A stretch of DNA of 64,000 nucleotides. Origin: DATATV01 sp036268615. GTDB lineage: Bacteria; Actinomycetota; Actinomycetes; Mycobacteriales; Pseudonocardiaceae. The stretch covers positions 41,500-105,499 of the forward strand of contig DATATV010000084.1 of assembly GCA_036268615.1 (NCBI GenBank), given 5' to 3'. A program made the translations under genes and the position numbers. This document shows, piece after piece, positions 1-7,170 of this stretch (position 1 is the first letter of the stretch; each line of letters begins with the position of its first letter). The notes beneath the pieces are model-generated. The model made no database searches. It saw nothing but the letters and a program-made list of their open reading frames with translations, and was not told the DNA's origin.

Positions 1-876
1 CTGTTCTTCCTCTACGGCAGCCGGCTGTCCCCGGCCGAGGCACTGGCCGGCGTGCGGCACTGGCGGCTGCACCTGACCGTGTTCTCCGCGACGTTCGTGA
101 TGTTCCCGCTGCTCGGCGTGCTGGCCAGGGTGTTGGTGCCGACCGTGCTCACCCCGCAGCTCTACGTCGGGGTGCTGTTCCTGTGCATGCTGCCCTCGAC
201 CGTGCAGTCCTCGATCGCGTTCACCTCGATCGCCAAGGGCAACGTGGCCGCGGCGGTCTGCAGCGCGTCGTTCTCCAGCATCATCGGCATCGTGCTCACC
301 CCGCTGCTGGTGGCGTGGCTGATCAACACCAGTGGCGGGGGCTTCTCCGCGCACTCGATCCTGGACATCGTGCTGCAGTTGCTCGTCCCGTTCCTGCTCG
401 GCCAGCTGACCCGCCGGTGGACCGCGGACTGGATCGGCGCACACAAGAAGGTGCTCAGCGTTGTCGACCGGGGGTCGATCCTGCTCGTCGTCTACACCGC
501 GTTCAGCGCGGGCGTGGTCGCCGGCATCTGGCACCAGCTGACCGTGCTGCGCTTCGCCGGGCTGATCGCGGTCAACTCGTTGCTGCTGGTACTCGCCCTG
601 TGCATCACGACATTCGCCGCACGGCGACTCGGCTTCGGCCGCGCCGACCGGATCACCATCGTGTTCTGCGGGTCGAAGAAGAGCCTCGCCGCCGGGCTGC
701 CGATGGCCGCCGTGCTGTTCGGCCACGGCGCCGCGTTGGGCCTGATCGTGCTGCCACTGATGCTGTTCCACCAGATTCAGCTGATGGTCTGCGCGGCGCT
801 GGCCCGCCGCTGGGGTGCGCGGGTGCCGGTCGAGCCCGCCGTGCCCGCCGTCGGTGTCACCGTGTCGACCGAGTAG
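1..876 (+). CDS. Bile acid:sodium symporter-like membrane protein (SBF_like), 5'-truncated
   Basis: The reading frame is open from the first base of the window, so the true start lies upstream; about 291 residues are visible. The protein is strongly hydrophobic with about eight predicted membrane segments. It shows the family pattern of a small FLYG-RLS segment followed by WRLHL near the visible N-terminus and a conserved FCGSKKSLAAGLP stretch near residue 220 of the visible part, as in the SBF-like (YfeH/DUF4137) branch of bile acid:Na+ symporters. Members are putative secondary transporters of organic anions; the substrate cannot be read from the sequence. It stops at TAG 874-876, 83 bp before the acyl-CoA ligase gene. 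Confidence 0.82.
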   Translation: MFFLYGSRLSPAEALAGVRHWRLHLTVFSATFVMFPLLGVLARVLVPTVLTPQLYVGVLFLCMLPSTVQSSIAFTSIAKGNVAAAVCSASFSSIIGIVLTPLLVAWLINTSGGGFSAHSILDIVLQLLVPFLLGQLTRRWTADWIGAHKKVLSVVDRGSILLVVYTAFSAGVVAGIWHQLTVLRFAGLIAVNSLLLVLALCITTFAARRLGFGRADRITIVFCGSKKSLAAGLPMAAVLFGHGAALGLIVLPLMLFHQIQLMVCAALARRWGARVPVEPAVPAVGVTVSTE

Positions 877-909
877 CGCAGGGCCCCTCGCGGGAAACGC
901 CGAAATGCA

Positions 910-933
910 CCATGCTTGCGCGATCAAGCATGG
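910..933. promoter_or_regulatory. 9-bp perfect inverted repeat before the acyl-CoA ligase gene
   Basis: CCATGCTTG (910-918) and CAAGCATGG (925-933) are exact reverse complements separated by CGCGAT. The site lies 26 bp upstream of the fadD-like start codon, in an 83-bp gap. It has no U-tract, so it looks more like an operator (for example of a TetR-type fatty-acid regulator) than a terminator. The regulator is not identified. Confidence 0.4.
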
Positions 934-959
934 GGTTGGCGTAATGGAAGGACCAGCAG

Positions 960-2516
960 ATGGACGTGCTTCCCCGGGACATCGGCGACCTGGTGGATCA
1001 CTGGGCCGCGCGGATTCCCGACAGCGAGGCCGCACGCTGCGGCAGCGAGCACTGGACCTGGTCGGAGTGGGCGGACCGGGTGCGCCGCAATGCCGGCGGG
1101 CAACTCGCCGCCGGCCTGCGACCCGGCGACCGGGTTGCCTACCTGGACAAGAACGACCCGCGCTGCCTGGAGACGACGCTGGCGTGTGCCCGGATCGGCA
1201 CGACCAACGCGGCGGTCAACTTCCGGCTGGCCGCCGAGGAACTCGCCTACATCCTCAAGGACTCGCAGGCCGTGCTGGTGTTCGTCGGCGCGGAGTTCGT
1301 GCCGCTGTTCGACCAGATCCGCGACTCGCTGCCGGACGTGCGTCAGGTGGTCGTGGTCGGCGGGGAGCATGACGAGTACGAGGCGTGGCTGGCCGCCGCC
1401 GAGCCGGTGACCGAACGCGTCCCGGCCGAGGAGACCGACTGCTTCCTGCAGCTGTACTCCTCGGGCACCACCGGTTTCCCCAAGGGCGCGATGCTCACCC
1501 ACCGTGGGATGACGGCGCACTCGCGGGCCACCGCGCAGGACACCGACATCAACCGGGACGCGGTGATCATGGTCCCGATGCCGCTGTTCCACGTCGGCGG
1601 CTCCAGTTGGGCGTTGACCGCGCTGTACTACGGCGCCCGGATCGTGGTGGTCCGGGACATCAATCCGGTCACCTTCCTCGACGAGCTGGTCGACCAGCAG
1701 GTGACGCACACGTTCATCGTGCCGGCCGTGTTCGGCTTCCTGGTGCAGATTCCGGGCGTGGCGCAACGGGACTACTCGCACCTGAAGGCGCTCGTCTACG
1801 GCGCCTCCCCGATGCCGCTGCCACTGCTGCGGCGCGCGATGGAGGTGTTCCCGGTCGACTTCCGGCAGGTGTACGGGATGACCGAGGCGTCCGGCGCGGT
1901 CACCGCGCTGGGCCCGGAGGAGCACCGGGACATCGCCAACGAGCGGCGGCTCAGCTCGGCCGGGCTGCCCGCGCCAGGCGTGGAGCTGGCCATCATCGAC
2001 CCGATCACTCAGGAGAAGCTGGGCCCGGAACAGACCGGTGAGGTGTGGGTGCGCACCGCCCAGCTGATGTCGGGTTACTGGCACAAGCCCGAGGCCGACG
2101 CGGACACGCTGGTCGGCGACGGTTGGCTGCGCAGCGGGGACGCCGGCTACCTGGACGAGGATGGTTACCTCTACATCGCCGACCGGGTCAAGGACATGAT
2201 CATCAGCGGCGGCGAGAACATCTACCCGGCCGAGATCGAGCGGGTGCTGGTCGAGCATCCGTCGGTGGCCGAGGTCTCGGTGATCGGCGTGCCGGACGAG
2301 AAGTGGGGCGAGGTGCCCAAGGCGATCGTGGTGTCGACGCCGGACACGCAGCCGGACGCCGAGGCACTGCTGGGTTTCTGCCGCGAGCACCTGGCCTCCT
2401 ACAAGTGCCCCAAGACGGTGGAGTTCATGGCCGAGCTGCCGCGCAACGCCACCGGCAAGGTGCTCAAGCGGCAGTTGCGCGAGCCCTACTGGCAGGAGCA
2501 GACCCGGGCAATCTGA
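960..2516 (+). CDS. Fatty acyl-CoA ligase (FadD-type, AMP-binding)
   Basis: This 518-aa ANL-superfamily ligase would activate a carboxylic acid with ATP to an acyl-adenylate and transfer it to CoA in the cytoplasm. The P-loop-like motif SSGTTGFPKG lies near residue 167, the hinge region GWLRSGDAGYLDEDG near 380, the GGENIYPAEIE motif near 418, and the C-terminal catalytic lysine in NATGKVLKR near 500. Length matches mycobacterial FadD13/FadD3-type enzymes. ATG 960 is preceded by GGAAGG at a suitable distance. The acid is not predictable. A 9-bp inverted repeat just upstream may be its operator. Confidence 0.88.
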   Translation: MDVLPRDIGDLVDHWAARIPDSEAARCGSEHWTWSEWADRVRRNAGGQLAAGLRPGDRVAYLDKNDPRCLETTLACARIGTTNAAVNFRLAAEELAYILKDSQAVLVFVGAEFVPLFDQIRDSLPDVRQVVVVGGEHDEYEAWLAAAEPVTERVPAEETDCFLQLYSSGTTGFPKGAMLTHRGMTAHSRATAQDTDINRDAVIMVPMPLFHVGGSSWALTALYYGARIVVVRDINPVTFLDELVDQQVTHTFIVPAVFGFLVQIPGVAQRDYSHLKALVYGASPMPLPLLRRAMEVFPVDFRQVYGMTEASGAVTALGPEEHRDIANERRLSSAGLPAPGVELAIIDPITQEKLGPEQTGEVWVRTAQLMSGYWHKPEADADTLVGDGWLRSGDAGYLDEDGYLYIADRVKDMIISGGENIYPAEIERVLVEHPSVAEVSVIGVPDEKWGEVPKAIVVSTPDTQPDAEALLGFCREHLASYKCPKTVEFMAELPRNATGKVLKRQLREPYWQEQTRAI

Positions 2517-2579
2517 CCGGACCACGGACTGGTCCGGTGAAAAAGTCACACCGCTGCGCACGAATGCGCACGCACGAGC

Positions 2580-2585
2580 TATCCT
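2580..2585 (+). promoter_or_regulatory. -10 box for the antitoxin gene (leaderless)
   Basis: TATCCT lies exactly 6 nt before ATG 2592, with no ribosome binding site between them. This is the arrangement expected for a leaderless transcript beginning at the start codon. No clear -35 box is seen. Confidence 0.45.
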
Positions 2586-2591
2586 GTGCGT

Positions 2592-3176
2592 ATGACCGCT
2601 GCGTTGGAGTCGGTACTGGCGAAGGCCGGGCTGCGGGTGAGCCCGCATGAGTTCCTGTCGCTGGTCGAGGACGCGGCGCGCAGACTCAGCCCGGCCCACC
2701 CGGAGCCGGCCGGCTACTTCACCCCGGACCAGCGCAGCGCCCTGGCCGAGGTCGGCCTCGACCTGAGCCCACAGCGGGACAACGAGCCGGACAGCCGAGC
2801 CAGGGCGGTGGCCGGACAAGCCGTGCTGCGCGAGTCGGCGCTGACCGTCGGCGAGGCCGCGGCCACCCTCGGCGTGGACACCAGCCGGGTCCGGCACCGG
2901 TTGCTCGCCCGCAGGCTGATGGGCTGGAAGTACCGCGGTGGCTGGCGACTGCCGGCATGGCAGTTCACCGAGCACGGTGTGCTGCCCGGGCTGGACACCG
3001 TGCTCGGTGCGCTGCCGGACGACCAGCCGGCCCTCGTGGTCGCCGCGTTCATGACCACCCCGCAGGAGGACCTGCTGGCCGGCTCGCGCGCGGTCACGCC
3101 GAGCGAGTGGCTGCTGTCCGGCGGCGACCCGGCCCGGGTGGCCCGACTCGCCGTCATGCTCGGCACACCAGCCTGA
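2592..3176 (+). CDS. HTH antitoxin, Xre/MbcA-ParS-like, partner of RES toxin
   Basis: The 194-aa protein has a central helix-turn-helix (LTVGEAAATLGVDTSRVRHR, residues about 85-105). A C-terminal segment containing TPSEWLLSGGDPARVARLA resembles the DUF2384/MbcA-ParS-Xre toxin-binding domain. It is followed after 52 bp by a RES-domain gene on the same strand, the classical antitoxin-toxin order, so it probably neutralises that toxin and autorepresses the operon. ATG 2592 is chosen over GTG 2586 because TATCCT sits 6 nt upstream of it. Similar pairs are common in actinobacterial genomes. Confidence 0.75.
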   Translation: MTAALESVLAKAGLRVSPHEFLSLVEDAARRLSPAHPEPAGYFTPDQRSALAEVGLDLSPQRDNEPDSRARAVAGQAVLRESALTVGEAAATLGVDTSRVRHRLLARRLMGWKYRGGWRLPAWQFTEHGVLPGLDTVLGALPDDQPALVVAAFMTTPQEDLLAGSRAVTPSEWLLSGGDPARVARLAVMLGTPA

Positions 3177-3228
3177 GCGAGCACCTCTCCACCCCGAACC
3201 GAACCGAAATCGGAGACTTCACGCCGTC

Positions 3229-3885
3229 ATGGCCCGGCTTCCCCCGCCGCCTGCGCCCACTCTGCTCGCCGGCTTCCTGCGCCCCGACGAGGACATCGTG
3301 CATGTGCAGCCGACAACCAGGCTCGTGCGTGTCTTCGCGGTCGGCGGCCGGCACCCGCAACAGTGGGACACCTTCCGGCGCACCGGCCCACTGCCGCACG
3401 CCCGGTTCGACCCGCACCCGCCCGGCCCGCGCGGCCGGGCCATCGACGACCCGCTCAACGGCGTGCTCTACTTCGGCCTGTCCGTACGCACCAGCGTGGC
3501 CGAGGTCTTCCAGGACACATCCATTGTGGACAGACTGACCCGCAAGCCCTACCTGGTGGTGTTCCGGCCGAACCGCCCGCTGCGGCTGCTCGACCTGGCC
3601 GGGCTGTGGCCCACCCGGGCCGGTGCCTCGCAGGAGATCAGCAGCGGCCCACGGGACCGCACCCGGGAGTGGGCGCGAGCCATCCGCGCGGTGTACCCGG
3701 ACCTGGACGGCCTGTGGTACCGGTCCTCGATGGACTCGGGCAACCCGGCGATCTGTCTGTGGGACCCGCCGGCCGGCGACGCGCTGCCCGACCACCCGGA
3801 TGTGTTGGTACCACTGGATCATCCCGGCCTGGACGTGCCGCTCAGCCGAATCTGCACGGCGCTGAACTACACGCTGTTCGGCTGA
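3229..3885 (+). CDS. RES-domain toxin (NAD+ phosphorylase/hydrolase type)
   Basis: This 218-aa protein carries the RES fold: an early conserved arginine (LVRVFA, about residue 27), then GVLYFGLS with the conserved tyrosine and SVAEVF with the glutamate (about residues 79-93). In characterised members such as M. tuberculosis MbcT, this Arg/Tyr/Glu set degrades NAD+. The preceding gene encodes an Xre/MbcA-like antitoxin. All key residues are present and the length is somewhat above the usual 150-220 aa, so it looks intact. Its stop is 21 bp from the convergent S9 peptidase stop. Confidence 0.82.
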   Translation: MARLPPPPAPTLLAGFLRPDEDIVHVQPTTRLVRVFAVGGRHPQQWDTFRRTGPLPHARFDPHPPGPRGRAIDDPLNGVLYFGLSVRTSVAEVFQDTSIVDRLTRKPYLVVFRPNRPLRLLDLAGLWPTRAGASQEISSGPRDRTREWARAIRAVYPDLDGLWYRSSMDSGNPAICLWDPPAGDALPDHPDVLVPLDHPGLDVPLSRICTALNYTLFG

Positions 3886-3906
3886 CCGGCACCGCCGGGC
3901 GTTCGC

Positions 3907-5862
3907 TCACCCGGTCGACTTGAGGTGCCGCGACCACCACTCCAACACGGCATCCAGCCGCTGCACCCGGTGCTGCGGCTTGCCGCCCCTGGTCAGCTCG
4001 TGGCCCTCGCCGGGGAACAGCAGGAACTCCACCTCGACGCCGTTGCGGTGCAGCGCGACGAACATCCGCTGGCCCTGTTCGAGCGGGCAGCGCCAGTCCT
4101 GTTCGGAGTGCATGACCAGGAACGGCAGGCGAATCCGGTCGGCGTAGGTCAGCGGGCTGCGGTCGCGCTGGGTGGCCACGTCCGCGCCGATGTAGGCGTC
4201 GGTGAAGTGGCTGCCGATGTCCGAACTGCCGGCGAACGAGTCCCACGCGTTGACCGCGCGCTCCGACCAGGCCGCGCGGAACCGCTCGCCGTGGTGCGCG
4301 GACAGCCAACTGGTCATGAACCCGCCGTAGGAACCACCCATCACGCCGACCCGCTCGGCATCGCACTCCGGCCGGGTCAATGCCACGTCCAGCACGGCGA
4401 GCACGTCCTCGGCGTCCTTGCTGCCGAACGCCTTGACCACGGCCCGCCCGTGCGCATAGCCGTAACCGGCCGAACCACGCGGATTGGGCAGCACCACGGC
4501 GTAGCCCGCGGCCGCGTACACCTGGGCCTCGTCGAAGAACTTCCAGCCATGGAAGGAGAACGGGCCGCCGTGCACGTGCAGCAGGACCGGGTGCGGACCG
4601 GGTCCGGCCGGCAGCACGAGGAAACCGTGCACCGGGTGGCCGTCGGCCGAGGTCCCGCTGAGCTCGGTGACCGGGCGCAGACCGGTACCGCGCAGTTCGG
4701 CGGCGAAGTCGGTCACCGTGCGGGTGCCGGCATCGTCCACCACGACGACCTCGCCCGGACTGTCCGGAGTAGACACGACAGCGGCGATCCGACCGCCCTG
4801 CGCGGTGAACGCGAGCACACCCGCGTGCTCACCCAGCACGACCGGAAGCTGGTCGAGCGGGAGTTCTTCGGCGTCCAGCGGCACCCGGCACAGGTGCACC
4901 GCGCCGCGGTCGCGCACCGCGACGAGCGCTGCGCCGTCGACCACCACCGGTCGCCCGGCGGACCGCTCGCAGTCCACCGAGAGGTCGGTCAACCGGCGCG
5001 GCGATGGCGTCGAACCGTCCAGTCGCACCGGAACCGTCCACAGGCCCTCGCTCTGCGCGGCGGAGTCGTCAGCCTCGAACGTGTTGCCGATGAACAGCAG
5101 CGTGCCGTCGGGCAGCACGGTCAGCCGACCGGCCGCGCCGCTGGAGCGCAGCACCAGCACCGGCTCGCCACCGTCGGAGGACACGGCGTACACGTCGTCG
5201 TGCCGGGTCGGTTCGAGATCGAGTTCGCGGGGCGCGCTGAACAACACGTGCCCGCCATCGGGTGTCCAGGCGGGATCGGCGACGTCACAGCGGCCGTCGG
5301 TCAGTTCGACCGGCTCGGTCGGTTCGCCCGATGCGTCCGGCACGTCCACCACGAACAGTCGCACGTGCCGGTCCCGCCGGAAGCCGACATCGTCGATTCG
5401 GTAGTCCTCCCGGGTGATCCGGCGCGGCGCCTCGGCGTCCGGTTTCGGTGCCTCCGCCCCGGTTTCGACCGGTGTCCCGTATCGGCCCGGCTCGGGAATC
5501 CGCGCGGTGAAGGCGATTCGGGTCGAATCCGGCGCCCAGACCAGGTCGGCGACGCCGAGCGGCAGGTCGGTCAGCCGGCGCGCGTCCCCGCCGTCGACCG
5601 GCTGGAGGACCAACTGCGGCCGGCTTTCGCTCTCGGCGCGCAGAAAGGCCAGCCAGCGCCCGTCCGGGGAGAGCGCCGGGCGGCTGTCCCGCTCGCCCTG
5701 CGACCACGGCCGCGCGGCCGTGCCGTCGACACCGATCCGGTGCAGCCGGCCGCCGTAGCGGCCGTTCGCCACATCCGGCGCGCTCACCCCGACCAACAGG
5801 AGGTCGCCGTGCAACGTGGGGCTGGCCGGGGTTCGCAGTAATGGCAAGTGTTCTGGGCGCAC
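3907..5862 (-). CDS. S9 family prolyl oligopeptidase / acylaminoacyl peptidase
   Basis: The 651-aa protein has an N-terminal beta-propeller of WD40/PD40-type repeats (residues about 40-390, for example SPDGRWLAFLR and WAPDSTRIAF) and a C-terminal alpha/beta-hydrolase domain. The nucleophile lies in GGSYGGFM near residue 510, the acid is probably the Asp in HSEQDWRCPLEQGQ, and the histidine is in GEGHELT near 620. It should cleave short peptides in the cytoplasm; no signal peptide is seen. GTG 5862 is the start, 30 bp downstream of the terC stop, so it may be cotranscribed with terC. Confidence 0.88.
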   Translation of the reverse strand: MRPEHLPLLRTPASPTLHGDLLLVGVSAPDVANGRYGGRLHRIGVDGTAARPWSQGERDSRPALSPDGRWLAFLRAESESRPQLVLQPVDGGDARRLTDLPLGVADLVWAPDSTRIAFTARIPEPGRYGTPVETGAEAPKPDAEAPRRITREDYRIDDVGFRRDRHVRLFVVDVPDASGEPTEPVELTDGRCDVADPAWTPDGGHVLFSAPRELDLEPTRHDDVYAVSSDGGEPVLVLRSSGAAGRLTVLPDGTLLFIGNTFEADDSAAQSEGLWTVPVRLDGSTPSPRRLTDLSVDCERSAGRPVVVDGAALVAVRDRGAVHLCRVPLDAEELPLDQLPVVLGEHAGVLAFTAQGGRIAAVVSTPDSPGEVVVVDDAGTRTVTDFAAELRGTGLRPVTELSGTSADGHPVHGFLVLPAGPGPHPVLLHVHGGPFSFHGWKFFDEAQVYAAAGYAVVLPNPRGSAGYGYAHGRAVVKAFGSKDAEDVLAVLDVALTRPECDAERVGVMGGSYGGFMTSWLSAHHGERFRAAWSERAVNAWDSFAGSSDIGSHFTDAYIGADVATQRDRSPLTYADRIRLPFLVMHSEQDWRCPLEQGQRMFVALHRNGVEVEFLLFPGEGHELTRGGKPQHRVQRLDAVLEWWSRHLKSTG

Positions 5863-5892
5863 CGTTTCACGCTACCCGAAGTAGGCGCCCGA

Positions 5893-6900
5893 TCACGGAT
5901 GAACGCCCGCCCGGACCTGCTCCTGATGCTCGCTTCGCTCGTCGTGTCGGGCCCGCAGCAGGCTGGCGACAACGGTGACCCCGAGCACAACCGCGATGAC
6001 CACCAGGGAGAGCTCCGTTCCGGGGACCGGCACCGGAACGGACTGCCGGCCGCTGACGAAGGGCAGCCAGTCGTCCCGCAGCACCTGCAGGATCAGCTTG
6101 ACACCGACGAAGACCAGCAGCACGGACAGGCCGATCGGCAGGTAGACCAACCGGTTGAGCAGGCCGCCGATGAGGAAGTACAGCTGCCGCAGGCCCATCA
6201 GCGCGAACACGTTCACCGCGAAGACCAGATACGACTGCTGGGTGAGGCCGAAGACGGCCGGGATGGAGTCGAGCGCGAAGACCAGGTCGGTGGTGCCGAT
6301 CGCGACGATCACCACCAGCATCGGGGTGATCATTCGCCGGCCGGCCACCGTGATGAACGACTTGTTGCCCTCGAACGCGGGCGTGACCGGCACCACCTTG
6401 CGCAGCAGCCGCAACACGCCGTTCTCGTTGAACTCCATCGGCTGATCGGAGGAGCGCAGCATCCGGTACGCGGTGAAGATGAGGAACGCGCCGAACAGGT
6501 AGAACACCGCACTGAACGCCTGGATCACCGCGGAACCGGCGAGAATCAGGCAGCCGCGCAGCAGCAGCGCGATCATGATGCCGACGAACAACACGCGGTG
6601 CTGGTGGATCGCCGGCACCCGGAACGAGGTCATGATGACCAGGAAGACGAACAGGTTGTCCACCGACAGCGAGTACTCGGTGATATAGCCGGCAAAGAAC
6701 TGGCCGGCATAGTTCGCGCCCGCGGTCAGCCAGACGCCGACACCGAAGAGCACCGCGAGCGCGCAGTAGAGCATGACCCGCCGGGCTGCCTGCCCGATGG
6801 TGACGCGGTGCGGTTGCCGGTCGATCACGAGCAGGTCGAAGGCAAGCAGCGCCAGCAGGCAGGCGATTGTGGCTAGCCACAACCAGAGCGGGACGTGCAT
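5893..6900 (-). CDS. TerC/Alx family membrane protein (manganese homeostasis)
   Basis: The 335-aa polytopic protein has about eight membrane segments and TerC-family signatures with acidic residues inside membrane helices: LSVDNLFVF and VFALDSIPAVFG. TerC/Alx proteins are implicated in Mn2+ export and metalation of exported proteins. The start is fixed at ATG 6900 by GGAGG at 6909-6913 (complement), 8 nt away. The frame continues upstream, but that extension overlaps a structured leader resembling the manganese-sensing yybP-ykoY riboswitch, which supports the functional call. The S9 peptidase gene follows on the same strand. Confidence 0.9.
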   Translation of the reverse strand: MHVPLWLWLATIACLLALLAFDLLVIDRQPHRVTIGQAARRVMLYCALAVLFGVGVWLTAGANYAGQFFAGYITEYSLSVDNLFVFLVIMTSFRVPAIHQHRVLFVGIMIALLLRGCLILAGSAVIQAFSAVFYLFGAFLIFTAYRMLRSSDQPMEFNENGVLRLLRKVVPVTPAFEGNKSFITVAGRRMITPMLVVIVAIGTTDLVFALDSIPAVFGLTQQSYLVFAVNVFALMGLRQLYFLIGGLLNRLVYLPIGLSVLLVFVGVKLILQVLRDDWLPFVSGRQSVPVPVPGTELSLVVIAVVLGVTVVASLLRARHDERSEHQEQVRAGVHP

Positions 6901-6964
6901 ACGATCGGCCTCCGGATCATGCCGCATCCACCCAGGACCCACAGTCGTGTCCGGGCGCATACCA

Positions 6965-7070
6965 GCGTCCGGAGGTCTCCTCCGCCGGCCCACCGGGCCG
7001 ACCGACGGTGCCGGGAACCGTTGGGTTCCGTGCTGACGACACCGCCGCGAGGGAGTACTCCCCTCCGCGT
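6965..7070 (-). promoter_or_regulatory. Probable yybP-ykoY (Mn2+) riboswitch in the terC leader
   Basis: Read on the minus strand, the leader begins with GGGGAGTACTCCC (complement of 7051-7063). It continues through GTGTCGTCA and GGCACCGTCGG and closes with GGCGGAGGAGACCTCCGG (complement of 6969-6986). These elements in this order match the conserved core of the yybP-ykoY class, which senses Mn2+ and commonly precedes terC/alx genes. The terC ribosome binding site lies about 55 nt downstream. The match was made by eye; a covariance-model search would decide. Confidence 0.72.
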
Positions 7071-7157
7071 ACAACTCCATTGTCCCTCATCTGTCCAGCC
7101 CCCACCGTCTCCGGTCGGATGATCAGCCCTGCTGAGGGTCTCTCAGGTTGATCTGCG

Positions 7158-7163
7158 TACTGT
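7158..7163 (+). promoter_or_regulatory. -10 box for the hydrolase-ABC fusion gene (leaderless)
   Basis: TACTGT lies 7 nt before GTG 7171 with no Shine-Dalgarno sequence between them. This is the leaderless pattern seen repeatedly in this window. Confidence 0.4.
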
Positions 7164-7170
7164 CGACCAC

